From: Colwellia sp. 12G3
Lineage (GTDB): Bacteria > Pseudomonadota > Gammaproteobacteria > Enterobacterales > Alteromonadaceae
DNA: 64,000 bases
NCBI RefSeq assembly: GCF_002836775.1
Contig: NZ_PJAQ01000028.1
Span: 1-64,000 of the forward strand
Reading direction: 5' to 3'
Shown here: piece after piece, positions 34,048-43,604 of the stretch
Numbering within the stretch: the stretch's first letter is position 1
Layout of the letters: every line of letters starts with the position of its first letter
Position numbers and translations under genes: made by a program
Notes under the pieces: model-generated
Database searches by the model: none
What the model saw: only the letters and a program-made list of their open reading frames with translations
Told to the model about the DNA's origin: nothing

Positions 34048-34588
34048 AACGTTATTCCTAATCAGCCAATCAATAGTGTTTTTAAAACGCTCGAATAGAA
34101 CGTTATTATTGTGTCATTAAAGACCGGTAAGCTTGCTTGCAGTACCTTTAATGAAAGCGTAACTTTTATCTACACTAAGATTCTAGACTATAGAAAAAAT
34201 GCTTCCATCAATGTGGGGATTTAAGACTGATATTTAATCCAAATGGCCGCTAGAACCGATGGATTTTATCCTGAGTATTATTGGCGTGCTCATATGAACA
34301 GCTTAAGCTGGATCAGAACGCTGAGAATATTTCTGATCATTGAAAGATCGGTATGTGTCTACTAAACTATTTCTCTTAAGGCTATCAAACCTTGTATAAG
34401 CGCATAGCTATTTGAGGATACTGACATTATTAAACAATACACCAGCTGTAGATATAACTTAATACTTCAATTATTTTCGATGGATTTAATGTGATTTAGT
34501 GAAAAGGACTACCTCTTAATAAAATCACAACCAATGCTTTCTCACAGAAATTATTGGTGTCTGACCATTGCACTCTAAAGGAATAAAA
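34048..34588. other. Divergent intergenic region, synthase / hybrid kinase
   Basis: About 540 bp without a gene, between leftward acetolactate synthase and rightward histidine kinase. No distinctive site was found. The unusual length leaves room for a regulated divergent promoter. Confidence 0.4.
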
Positions 34589-36625
34589 ATGCAACAAGCT
34601 CAAGATGCCAAAGATGAATTAATTAAGTCACTTCGAACAGAGCTCAAAGCAGCTCAATTGAATGAACAGCGATTGACCACGCTCATTCAAGCCGCGCCTA
34701 TCTGTATCCATGAAATCAACTTAACAGGCCAAATCACCTCAATGAATGGGGCGGGCCTTAATATGATGAATATGCAAAAAGAAGAAGAGGTTTGTGGTAT
34801 TAATTACATGGATTTTGTTTGTGATAAACAAAAAGTTAAAATAAACAAATTCTTAGAACAAGCCTATCAAGGTGAATCTAATGCTTTTGAGTTTAGTCCC
34901 GATGACTCAGAGCTAACTTTTAGCTCGTGCTTTGCGCCTGTTTTTAACGAAAAAGGCGAGGTAGAAAAAGTCATGGGATTAACCGAAAATGTTACTGAAC
35001 AACGAAACCAGCAGAGAAAATCACGAGAAAATGAAGTTAAATTTCGCAGTATATTTGATAATGCTGGTGTACCAATTTTGAATGAGGATATGTCAGAGCT
35101 TAAAAATGCTTTGGATCAACTTCGTACTGCTGGTGTCACAGATCTCTCTCAATACCTTAGAGAGCATCCTCAAAAGATCATTGAATTTACTGCAATGATT
35201 AAAGTAATAAATGTTAATCACGCCGCGCTTAAAATGTTTAACCTCACTTCGGATGAAAATTTTCTTGAGCAAATTTCAGCGTCTTTTACCCCTGCAGCAG
35301 ATGAAATATTTATAAAGGAATTATGTGCTATATGGGACGGTGCAAAGGAATTTCGTTCTGAGGCTACATTTACAACGCACGAGGGTAATAATATATATTC
35401 TATTATTTCTTATCATATACCTGTTGCAAAAGAAGGGTTCAGAAGTGTACCTGTTAGTATTGTCGATATTACTTTGCAAAAACAAATTGAAGAAGAGTTA
35501 TTCAAATCAAAAAAACTTGAATCTGTTGGCTTGTTAGCCGGTGGAATAGCACATGATTTTAATAATATTCTTGCTGGCCTATTTGGCCATCTTGAATTGG
35601 CGAAACTCAAATTAGCCGCTGACCATCCCGCATATCAACATATCAAAACGGCTAATCAAGCGATGGATAGTGCCACCCATCTGACAAACCAACTACTGAC
35701 CTTTGCAAAAGGTGGTGATCCTTTATTTGAGACGGTTGACATTAAAGAGATTATTGAAGATTCAATAGAATTCTCACTCAGAGGTAGTGGCATTAAAACG
35801 ATTCTAACACTGCCACAAGATTTGTGGATGCTAAATGCCGATAAAGGACGACTATCGCAGGTTATAATCAACCTATTAATTAATGCCGAACATGCCATGC
35901 CCAGTGGAGGGACACTGACAGTAGAAGCTACTAATATTGCGGAATTTACTAATAATTTTGTACCTCATCTGTATGGAAAATTTGTTTGTCTCAAAATTAG
36001 TGATAAAGGCGTAGGTATTTCTAAAGAACAACAAAAATATATCTTTGATCCTTATTTTACCACCAAGCAATCAGGTAGTGGATTGGGATTAGCAATGGCA
36101 CATAGTATTATTGCAAAACATAATGGCTATATCAGTGTTGAATCTGAACTTGATAAAGGCACAACATTCAGTATCTACCTTCCGGCAAAATCTGATGCAC
36201 AGATAAGTGATAAAGTACTTTTAACTGAGACAGAGAATTCTCTAGCACATTCAGGAAATATCTTATTAATGGATGATGATGAAATGATTCTAGATATATC
36301 AGCCGAGATGCTTAAAGCTTTAGGATATTCAGTTGAAACAGCAACTGATGGAAAAAGTGTGGTAGAAAAATATATTAATGCAGATAAACATAGTCAACCT
36401 TTTGATGTCGTTATTATGGATTTAACCATTCCTGGCGGCAAGGGTGGAGAAGAGGTTATAGTCGAGTTGCTTGATATTAATCCACAAGTAAAAGTCATTG
36501 TTTCAAGTGGGTATTCTACGGGTAAGGTTATGTCTAATCATACCGAGTATGGATTCAAGGGTAAGCTTGTTAAACCCTTTAGGATGAAAGTATTAGAAAG
36601 GGAACTCTGTAAAATTCTCGATTAA
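34589..36625 (+). CDS. Hybrid sensor histidine kinase (PAS-PAS-HisKA-HATPase-REC)
   Basis: I take the ATG at 34589, which follows AAAGGAATAAAA. The 678-residue protein has a short coiled coil, a PAS domain (~28-140), a second PAS-like domain (~145-300) and a HisKA domain with phospho-acceptor His322 in G-G-I-A-H-D-F-N-N. An HATPase domain follows (N-L-L-I-N-A-E-H-A, G-V-G-I-S, S-G-L-G-L-A). A C-terminal receiver (~550-678) has acidic D-D-D-E and Asp611 in I-M-D-L-T-I-P-G-G. No transmembrane segment is visible, so it should sense a cytoplasmic signal. No DNA-binding partner regulator is adjacent. Confidence 0.9.
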   Translation: MQQAQDAKDELIKSLRTELKAAQLNEQRLTTLIQAAPICIHEINLTGQITSMNGAGLNMMNMQKEEEVCGINYMDFVCDKQKVKINKFLEQAYQGESNAFEFSPDDSELTFSSCFAPVFNEKGEVEKVMGLTENVTEQRNQQRKSRENEVKFRSIFDNAGVPILNEDMSELKNALDQLRTAGVTDLSQYLREHPQKIIEFTAMIKVINVNHAALKMFNLTSDENFLEQISASFTPAADEIFIKELCAIWDGAKEFRSEATFTTHEGNNIYSIISYHIPVAKEGFRSVPVSIVDITLQKQIEEELFKSKKLESVGLLAGGIAHDFNNILAGLFGHLELAKLKLAADHPAYQHIKTANQAMDSATHLTNQLLTFAKGGDPLFETVDIKEIIEDSIEFSLRGSGIKTILTLPQDLWMLNADKGRLSQVIINLLINAEHAMPSGGTLTVEATNIAEFTNNFVPHLYGKFVCLKISDKGVGISKEQQKYIFDPYFTTKQSGSGLGLAMAHSIIAKHNGYISVESELDKGTTFSIYLPAKSDAQISDKVLLTETENSLAHSGNILLMDDDEMILDISAEMLKALGYSVETATDGKSVVEKYINADKHSQPFDVVIMDLTIPGGKGGEEVIVELLDINPQVKVIVSSGYSTGKVMSNHTEYGFKGKLVKPFRMKVLERELCKILD

Positions 36626-36758
36626 TAATATCAATCCACTGAGAAAGTGAATTAATTACCTAGACTAATGACTCCGCGAGTTACTGTTACCTATTAAAGA
36701 TCAACGAATAAAATTAACACTGCATCGACATTATTTATTATTCATTAATAGCACAATA

Positions 36759-36783
36759 AAAAACGCCCAAAGTGAGCGTTTTA
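36759..36783 (+). terminator. Terminator after the hybrid kinase
   Basis: AAAACGC-CC pairs with GCGTTTT around AAAGTGA. It lies ~135 bp after the stop codon. The minus strand also shows a T-run, so it can serve the convergent lipoprotein operon. Confidence 0.7.
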
Positions 36784-36827
36784 TTGAGCTAAAAATAATG
36801 TAAATTAAAAAAGCCACATCATTGTTA

Positions 36828-37343
36828 TTAATTAACAACAAACATTCTTACTGCTTTTGTATCGTCATCATTTTCCCATACCTCATATCTTGGATTTTTC
36901 GTGTCATCAAAATACCAGATAGCCATCACTAAACGATTCTTATCATTTGCAATAGTTAATGTGCCCGCGTAATCACTTTCAATAGAAGTACGTAACAGGC
37001 AACTATTATAATTTACTTTAATGCCCTCTTCCCCATCAGTAAAATCTGTACAGACTGATAAATAAGCATTACGGTTATCGTCATTTTTATAACTTACCGT
37101 TAACTCATATTCTTGCTTAAGCAGAAACGATTTTGAGACAATAAGCTCAGCCGTTGTATCATAAATAGCATTAGGGTCTGGCTCAATTATCTCCGTTACA
37201 AGTGGAGGCGTAACCACAACGGCAACAGGCACTTCAACGACAGCTAAAACGGGGTCAGGAGTCGAAGACTCACCACCTCCGCCGCCACAAGCCACCATCA
37301 ATAAACTACTTAGTGATATTAACGTAATGTTAGTAAATTTCAT
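36828..37343 (-). CDS. Small lipoprotein downstream of LruC protein
   Basis: I start at 37343, where AAGGAG precedes the ATG; the longer frame to 37391 lacks a site. The 171-residue precursor has a lipoprotein signal with lipobox L-M-V-A-C followed by five glycines. It should be processed at that cysteine and anchored in a membrane. The mature part is a Pro/Val-rich spacer followed by a beta-rich domain (~65-171) with V-S-Y-K-N-D-D-N-R and two further cysteines. It is ten bases downstream of the LruC gene. Function unknown; probably a surface partner of that protein. Confidence 0.8.
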   Translation of the reverse strand: MKFTNITLISLSSLLMVACGGGGGESSTPDPVLAVVEVPVAVVVTPPLVTEIIEPDPNAIYDTTAELIVSKSFLLKQEYELTVSYKNDDNRNAYLSVCTDFTDGEEGIKVNYNSCLLRTSIESDYAGTLTIANDKNRLVMAIWYFDDTKNPRYEVWENDDDTKAVRMFVVN

Positions 37344-37353
37344 GGTCTTCTCC

Positions 37354-39462
37354 TTAATATTTAAACACGTTGTTATTAGCACTCTTTTCAACAGTAAACC
37401 AATCTACATTAAGTGCCCCCGAAGAAGTCACGAAACTATGGAAATTTGGATAAGCATATTTAATATCCATATACTCAACCGGGTGCTGCCACTCATAAGG
37501 AATATTAATAGCCCACGGCATACCGTTAGCATTAATAAAGTACTCACCATTATCAGCATTTGAAGCATCATCACCACGGCCTAAAAAATTTGCTTGAAAG
37601 GCTTCTGTCGGTGCTTGGTTTTTAAGGTGTATTTCAAACCTTCTCCCTGGTGCTTCGCCAAAGACATAACTTCTTTCATGTCCAGCAGAAGCGAAAATAA
37701 AAGGGTCATAAGGAAAGTCAGCTACATCAGCTTTGTTGACATTAGCTTCCAAAGGTATTTCTAATGAAAATGTCATTTGAACGTTTGAGCCACACCCCGT
37801 TTCTGTTCGATAAAATTTACAGCTTTCTCCCTCAGTAACAAAATCCCATAGATCATTCGCTATAATGAATATCGCTTCGTCTTTATCCGCTTCAAGTGGC
37901 GTAATATTTTGCGCTACTCCATTAATTTTGAAAATTAAACGACCGGTGTCAATCTGGCTACGTAATAACCCAGGAAGTCTAAAGGCAAAACCGTTGTGAT
38001 AGGCGGCGCCAATGGCAACGACCTCCCCTTCTATTTTAACGCGCATTAACGTCCCTTCTACGTCGTAAGATGAAAGACGATAGCGCACAACCAAGTCATT
38101 CATATCGTAATCCCCTTCCAGCGGCCAATTATCTTCGAAGGCTAACGTAGCCCAAGTATCAAGAGATGGGTAATGCATGGCTGTTACGTTTTGTTCCGCA
38201 ATATCAATGGCATAATCTTCTACTTCGCCATCAGCAACACCACCAATAGGAGATAAAGACGCTTCTGAGCTTAATCTAAATCGTGTCCACGTCGTGCCCG
38301 TTTCAGCCCAAGTTGGTACATCGTAAGCCACAATGTTACTACCCGAAGTCACAGCCTCAGCCACTATAATTTGCTCGTCAGCATCGAATTCGCCATCTTT
38401 GTCGGAATCGAGCCAAGCATTGACAAAACCATCAGCTGAGGCGGTAATTTCAACAATCGCTGTTTTTCCTGCCTCAATACCCGTTACAAATTTAATACCG
38501 TCATTGTCGTTTACTTCAGAACCATTATCGGCATAGGCATTAGGCTCGTTTATTACCGTTGCTCCCAAGAATAAGGTGCCATCCCCTACATCATGGCGAG
38601 CACCATTATTGTTTATGCTAGAACCATAAGAATCTGGAGCATCACCAAAATCGGTTGTCGGAGACTCTTGAGAAATAATAGGGGCAAGTGCACAACGTGC
38701 GCCATCGTTATTACTCGACGCTGGACCACTGGCAAAAAATTCAGCAACGGGATAACTCCAATTGGTATTTACTCTAAAAATATTACCATCACTATTTCGA
38801 CTAATATATAAGTTACCCGTAACGTCAAAATAAACCGCACCAAAGGTACCTGCCTCTCCCACGTTACTGATTTTTACCGATGTACCCGCTTGCACATCAA
38901 TTTTCCAAAGGTTACCCCAGCGGTCAACTGCATAAGCAAAACCATTGTCGGGATGAAAAGCAAAATCATAAATAGCGAGATTAAGGGTAGTGCCATTAAC
39001 AACATTTTTAATTTGTAAATAATCATCACTGCTTTCGTCTAATGAAACGCGAAACAAACCATAGTTACCACCGGGGCGATATAAATAATAAGCGTTTTCT
39101 ATCACAGAAATATCGCCCACATAAAAACCTTGCTCTGGGATGTTAGCCAGTGGTATTGGCGTTACCTGAAAGTCGGATCCAATACGCACAATAGTACCGT
39201 AGTAGTAATTGAACGCGTACAGGTAACGGTCATGCACACTAAATGCCAGTGCATTCATTTTGTCTTGATTCCAGTCAACAGGTGACGATTTCTCATAAAA
39301 CCCTGTAGCTAGTTGCACACTATATAAGTTTGCTAACTTGTCCTGGATTAAAAAAGCTTCTGCTGGACACTCAGTAAAAGATTGAGCATGTAAGCCAATG
39401 TTGGTCATACCTATGGCAAGAATAATCCCGCTAACTGTGTTTTTCCTGACTGAATTTAACAT
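37354..39462 (-). CDS. LruC-domain secreted protein
   Basis: I start at 39462 (MLNSVRKNTVSG), 66 bp inside the longest frame, where GAGGTG precedes and a normal signal peptide (to ~27) begins. The 702-residue protein has an N-terminal beta-propeller-like region (~30-245), a GEVED-type domain (~270-420; G-E-V-E-D-Y-A-I-D-I) with calcium-loop-like D-S-D-K-D-G-E-F-D, and a C-terminal LruC domain (~430-690; E-D-N-W-P-x-x-G-D-Y-D-M-N-D-L-V). The LruC family is named after a Leptospira protein and occurs in many marine bacteria with unknown function. Likely secreted or surface-exposed, and co-transcribed with the lipoprotein. Confidence 0.82.
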   Translation of the reverse strand: MLNSVRKNTVSGIILAIGMTNIGLHAQSFTECPAEAFLIQDKLANLYSVQLATGFYEKSSPVDWNQDKMNALAFSVHDRYLYAFNYYYGTIVRIGSDFQVTPIPLANIPEQGFYVGDISVIENAYYLYRPGGNYGLFRVSLDESSDDYLQIKNVVNGTTLNLAIYDFAFHPDNGFAYAVDRWGNLWKIDVQAGTSVKISNVGEAGTFGAVYFDVTGNLYISRNSDGNIFRVNTNWSYPVAEFFASGPASSNNDGARCALAPIISQESPTTDFGDAPDSYGSSINNNGARHDVGDGTLFLGATVINEPNAYADNGSEVNDNDGIKFVTGIEAGKTAIVEITASADGFVNAWLDSDKDGEFDADEQIIVAEAVTSGSNIVAYDVPTWAETGTTWTRFRLSSEASLSPIGGVADGEVEDYAIDIAEQNVTAMHYPSLDTWATLAFEDNWPLEGDYDMNDLVVRYRLSSYDVEGTLMRVKIEGEVVAIGAAYHNGFAFRLPGLLRSQIDTGRLIFKINGVAQNITPLEADKDEAIFIIANDLWDFVTEGESCKFYRTETGCGSNVQMTFSLEIPLEANVNKADVADFPYDPFIFASAGHERSYVFGEAPGRRFEIHLKNQAPTEAFQANFLGRGDDASNADNGEYFINANGMPWAINIPYEWQHPVEYMDIKYAYPNFHSFVTSSGALNVDWFTVEKSANNNVFKY

Positions 39463-39952
39463 AGTGAATATCACCTCTACATAAAACGTGTATTGATACT
39501 TAATAGTTAGCAAAAAACACACCAACAATAAACACGTTAAATTTCAGAGCCTTGACTTAATCACTCAGGTATTGATTAGAATAAATCAAATTATTTCGCG
39601 ATATGAAAATGCAAAATGCAAAATGAAACAATTAACCTTGGCTGATTGTGTCATGCTGTTTTGTCTTCATTAATCCAACACGGTAAAAGAAGTAGAGCAG
39701 AGGCTAAAACGGAGTTGTTTGCTATTAAAGCAAACATAAAACTATTACAAAATTAACGCGGTAAAATAGTCGATTAATAATAGCGAGTATTCTGACTTCA
39801 TAGATGATTTGACCACCTAATTGATGTGTTATTATACTCATGATGAAACTTTAACTAGCACTATAAATACGCTAATCAACAATAACTCAGTACATTAATT
39901 GAAGTAATATAAGCGCGAATATCGTCTATTTTTCTACAAGTACGCTCTAACA
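39463..39952. other. Divergent intergenic region, LruC / DUF3108
   Basis: About 490 bp without a gene. It must contain promoters for both divergent genes. A short direct repeat, GCAAAATGCAAAATG, occurs near 39610-39624, but no clear regulatory site. Confidence 0.4.
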
Positions 39953-40789
39953 ATGATGACTAAATTGACCAACGTAACCAAATCAAAGGCATTAACTCTC
40001 AAACTTTTATCCATCTTGAAAGCTTTAGTCCCCTTAATTATCTTTAGTTTTTTCTTATTTACATTCACTAAAAAATTACAAGCCAAGGTGATACCCACCT
40101 TAACTGAAGAAGAGTTCAAAGAGCTGCACCAATGTGATAAAATTTTTGAATATAATATTTATTTTTTTGACCAACATGTTGGCTATTTACACCGAAAGAT
40201 AGCGTGGCATAACAGCTCAGCAGCTACTAAGGCGACAGTAACTTCATACGGAGAAGTAAGCTTCTTGTGGCTTGACTCAACCTATCAACAACAGAGTAAA
40301 ATGCAATACTCACCTCAATATAAGCACTTTATAACGCCAAGCTTCTCACAAAAGCTGACCGGTATTAAAACAAGAGAAATGAACGCTGAAATATCAAATG
40401 ATGGCCTTTCGTCAACGGTAACTTTAAATGCTAAAGTTTCGAACTACCAACAAAAAGAAAAAAATGAACACCAAGCCCTATATGACCTTGATACCTTAGG
40501 TGCACAGATCAGACTAAATTTATTACAAGGAAAAACGCGCTTCACGCTATCTCGCCAAGCCAGTAGTAAAGTTGAAACTTATCAGTTTGAAGTCGCTGGT
40601 GATGAAGTGATTACTCATGAAAAGTGGGGAGAGATAACAACCATTAAAGTAGTAGAAGTGGGTGAACATGACAGTATCGTCTTATGGTTTTCGAGTAAAC
40701 ATGACCATCAATTGATAAAGGCAGAACTCGATATGATATTTTCTCCGGTAGTATGGTTATCTCACTTTAGTCAACAATGTAATTCATAG
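39953..40789 (+). CDS. DUF3108 family periplasmic protein
   Basis: A 278-residue protein with a long signal-anchor-type N-terminus (hydrophobic core ~25-42). The rest is a beta-rich DUF3108-like domain (~55-275), beginning F-E-Y-N-I-Y-F-F-D-Q-H-V-G-Y-L and containing T-S-Y-G-E-V-S-F-L-W-L-D and E-K-W-G-E-I-T-T-I-K-V. DUF3108 proteins are periplasmic and adopt LolA/LolB-like or related beta folds; no function is proven. Two adjacent ATGs (39953 and 39956) are equally possible. It converges with the 134-residue gene, 17 bp apart. Confidence 0.75.
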   Translation: MMTKLTNVTKSKALTLKLLSILKALVPLIIFSFFLFTFTKKLQAKVIPTLTEEEFKELHQCDKIFEYNIYFFDQHVGYLHRKIAWHNSSAATKATVTSYGEVSFLWLDSTYQQQSKMQYSPQYKHFITPSFSQKLTGIKTREMNAEISNDGLSSTVTLNAKVSNYQQKEKNEHQALYDLDTLGAQIRLNLLQGKTRFTLSRQASSKVETYQFEVAGDEVITHEKWGEITTIKVVEVGEHDSIVLWFSSKHDHQLIKAELDMIFSPVVWLSHFSQQCNS

Positions 40790-40806
40790 TTCAAACAATA
40801 GCGGCA

Positions 40807-41211
40807 CTAGCTTTTGGTAATTGTCCAAACATCGACAGCAAGGTTATTATCGGTAATGGCTTTATTCAAACGCTTTAAAAATCGTTCTTTAGTTTTCGGA
40901 TTAACAATTAAAACAATGCCCGCTTTTTTACCTGTCATGGCTGAATAAAATAACGCCTGCCCTAAAGACTCAGCCCATTTTTTTCCCCAATCATATTCAA
41001 TAGCATGCGTATCAGTTAAACAATCAACCCGCGTTTTATCCGGTAGTACATACTCTATTTCACCCGCACAGTGGGCATTAACAAAGTCTGCCTCATGCCA
41101 TTTACCTGACTTAGCTTGCGCTGAAGTGCTGGTAGACAATAAAACTATGAGCGAAAATAACGTAAGTGATGTAAATAGCACAAGCGGTATAGAGGAAAAT
41201 TTTTTAATCAT
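40807..41211 (-). CDS. Exported conserved hypothetical protein
   Basis: The 134-residue protein has a signal peptide (~1-33, ending S-A-Q-A). Its domain has the order D-C-L-T-D-T-H-A-I-E-Y-D-W-G-K-K-W-A-E-S, then Q-A-L-F-Y-S, then G-K-K-A-G-I-V-L-I. This pattern of acidic residues, E-Y and K-K resembles a small PD-(D/E)XK nuclease-like fold, but an exported nuclease of this type is unproven. I recall similar short proteins in other gammaproteobacteria labelled hypothetical. It is a single gene. Confidence 0.7.
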   Translation of the reverse strand: MIKKFSSIPLVLFTSLTLFSLIVLLSTSTSAQAKSGKWHEADFVNAHCAGEIEYVLPDKTRVDCLTDTHAIEYDWGKKWAESLGQALFYSAMTGKKAGIVLIVNPKTKERFLKRLNKAITDNNLAVDVWTITKS

Positions 41212-41465
41212 TTATCGAGTTCTAATCTTTTATTATTATTTTGCTGTAATGAAATTTTTTGATTCAGTAAGCGCCTACTAAGAACGCCATTGTAACTTAG
41301 CCAACAGCCTTAGCACTACTTTGAATTTCATCTGTGTTGGCTAGTTATTTTCCTCTTGTGATGAAATTGTGATAAATCGGTGACTAAATAGAGATATCAG
41401 TCATTTATAATTTAGGTCAAGTTTAATAAATCAATCTATATTCACGGTTGGCTCAGGATAAAATT

Positions 41466-42827
41466 ATGAAAAATATATCGTTCATCACAGCTATCGCATT
41501 AGTGTCGGTACTTACGTTTTATGCCGTCGCGCCAAAATCTACTGAGTACTCAGCGGCAAGGACAACTAGCGCTCAAACTCCAAATGACATCGAAGCAATG
41601 ATGCCTAAATCACAATCAACTGAAAAAATGCCTGCAACAACGCATTTAGAAAGTATTGTACTAGGTGCAGGTTGCTTTTGGGGAGCTGAAAAAAGATATC
41701 AGGCAATTCCCGGTGTTGTTGATGCCATATCGGGTTATGCCGATGGTAAGAATGTCAGTGCCACTTACCGTGAAATTACTAAGAAAAAGCACAAAAATAA
41801 TGTAAATAACCATGCGGAAGTCGTTAAAGTTATCTTTAATAGCGCAAAGGTCAGCTTAGAAACTATTTTACATAGTTACTATGAGGGACATAACCCAACT
41901 CAACTGAATCGCCAAGGCAATGATGTTGGCACGCAATATCGTTCAACGATACTAACGAGTAATGAACAACAAAATGCTATTGCCTTAAAAATAACAGCAC
42001 AGTATCAAACATTATTAACTGATGCTGGTTATGGAAAAATAGAAACCAAAATAAGTTCATTAACTGAGTTTTTTGAAGCTGAGCAATACCATCAAGATTA
42101 TTTAGCCAAAAATCCAAGAGGTTACTGTCCAGATCATTCAACTGGCGTTAAGTTTACTGCTGATACAGATGAAACGAAATTAGCGAATAAAAAAATTGAT
42201 AATTCCCCGTTATTAAAGGGCAAGCATATTGTAGTCATTGAATCAGAAAATTATTGCCCTTATTGTGAGAAATTCAAAAAGAATGTCGCTAATGATTATA
42301 AAGGCACCATTGCGATAAACTTTCGCCTAGCAAGCCAGCTTAAAGGCTTAACTATCAAGACTGAAACGTGGGCGACACCTACTATTTTATTTATTCAAGA
42401 CGGTAAAGAGGTCTTTGGAAAGCAAGGATACATGAGCCCTGAGTATTTTTATAAAGCGTTAGGTGCTTTTAAATTAGGAAAAAGTGAAGCGTTTAATGTC
42501 GCTTTCGATGAGGGAACTGATGGTCGTTTTTGTAAAGAATATGAAATATTCAAGAACACGCCAGATGGCGTTTTTATTGATAAGTTAAGCGGCGCACCCT
42601 TATTTGATACCAATGATCGTTTTAACTCAAAATCTGGTTGGTTATCTTTTACTAAAGCGGTTGATGGTTCAGTGATTGAAAAGCCTGATAATCGTTACGG
42701 TATGGTACGAACAGAAATTCGCTCTAAAACATCCGGCATTCATTTGGGTCACGTATTTCCAGATGGTCCAAATGGACAACCAAGGTTTTGTATTAATGCG
42801 ACGGTATTGGAGTTCAGAGCGAGATAA
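41466..42827 (+). CDS. Periplasmic MsrA-thioredoxin-MsrB fusion
   Basis: I choose the ATG at 41466 after AGGA; a TTG lies at 41448. The 453-residue protein has a signal/anchor (~1-20), MsrA (~60-215) with catalytic Cys70 in G-A-G-C-F-W-G-A-E, a thioredoxin-like middle (~235-335) with C-P-Y-C, and MsrB (~345-453) with catalytic Cys442 in R-F-C-I-N. It repairs both S- and R-methionine sulfoxides in exported proteins, with the middle domain as the reductant relay. The domain order A-Trx-B differs from the Trx-A-B order of Neisseria PilB. The MsrB zinc-binding cysteines are absent. Confidence 0.88.
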   Translation: MKNISFITAIALVSVLTFYAVAPKSTEYSAARTTSAQTPNDIEAMMPKSQSTEKMPATTHLESIVLGAGCFWGAEKRYQAIPGVVDAISGYADGKNVSATYREITKKKHKNNVNNHAEVVKVIFNSAKVSLETILHSYYEGHNPTQLNRQGNDVGTQYRSTILTSNEQQNAIALKITAQYQTLLTDAGYGKIETKISSLTEFFEAEQYHQDYLAKNPRGYCPDHSTGVKFTADTDETKLANKKIDNSPLLKGKHIVVIESENYCPYCEKFKKNVANDYKGTIAINFRLASQLKGLTIKTETWATPTILFIQDGKEVFGKQGYMSPEYFYKALGAFKLGKSEAFNVAFDEGTDGRFCKEYEIFKNTPDGVFIDKLSGAPLFDTNDRFNSKSGWLSFTKAVDGSVIEKPDNRYGMVRTEIRSKTSGIHLGHVFPDGPNGQPRFCINATVLEFRAR

Positions 42828-43181
42828 TAGTCCAAAATGACTTTTGCTTAAATATCAGGGGATCTTAAACCAATTCCATTAATTTACATGCCTATACACT
42901 TGGCTCAGGGACGTCATCCCCGTGGTATCTAAATCGGGGGGCCAGCTTCTAAAAGTGATAGAACAGGACAATATGCGTCCTGCATTGTCTAATAAATAGC
43001 ATCCATGCTACGTTCCGATCAGAGACTTCGAAGATGACGGTAAACCAAATCCTGAGGAAAATGAAGTGGTTAATGGCTTTTTTAGTAAAGTACTTAGTAA
43101 ATAAAACAAAAGAAATTATTTTTCCAGCTAAAGGTTCTATTATTACTATAACCTTTACTTTCATTAACAAAGAACTCGCCT
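42828..43181. other. Intergenic region with several small hairpins
   Basis: About 350 bp with no supported gene; the minus-strand frame at 42949-43170 has no good start. It shows consecutive small inverted repeats: CAGGAC/GTCCTG near 42964-42982, AGCAT/ATGCT near 42998-43009, and a GC-rich patch with CATCCCCGTGG near 42915. This could be a repeat remnant or a small RNA. Confidence 0.4.
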
Positions 43182-43490
43182 ATGAAATTAATTTACACCA
43201 ATGAAAATCAATTTTTAGTAAATAACGCTAAAAATATTCTTGAAAATCATAATATAGAAGTCACCTTAAAAAATGAGTTTGCCTCTGGCGCTGCGGGTTT
43301 ATTAGCGCCTATAGATACCTGGGTAGAATTATGGATTATTAATGATCATGATGAAGAGAAAGCAGAAACAACATTAGCACAGGCGTTAAAGCAGCAAGGA
43401 GAACACGATTGGTTTTGTCAGCAGTGCCAAGAACAAAATGATGCTTCTTTTGATTCTTGTTGGCAGTGCCAAACTGAAAAGGCATCCTAG
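43182..43490 (+). CDS. DUF2007 protein with C-terminal zinc ribbon
   Basis: A 102-residue cytoplasmic protein. Residues ~1-70 match the DUF2007 (putative signal-transducing) fold: Y-T-N-E-N-Q-F-L-V-N-N-A-K-N-I-L and a conserved W-V-E-L-W-I. The tail has a four-cysteine zinc ribbon C-x2-C-x10-C-x2-C (W-F-C-Q-Q-C ... C-W-Q-C), similar to RanBP2-type fingers. The family is common and of unknown function, thought to be regulatory. It is monocistronic and converges with the aminotransferase gene. Confidence 0.82.
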   Translation: MKLIYTNENQFLVNNAKNILENHNIEVTLKNEFASGAAGLLAPIDTWVELWIINDHDEEKAETTLAQALKQQGEHDWFCQQCQEQNDASFDSCWQCQTEKAS

Positions 43491-43604
43491 TTTGCAAACG
43501 GTCATGGAGAGAAAGTACGACCAAATAGCACGGGTAGAATACAAACAGACGAACATGCAGCTAAGCCAGTCATGCCATCATCTTGGCTTGTGCGTTCAAC
43601 ATCC

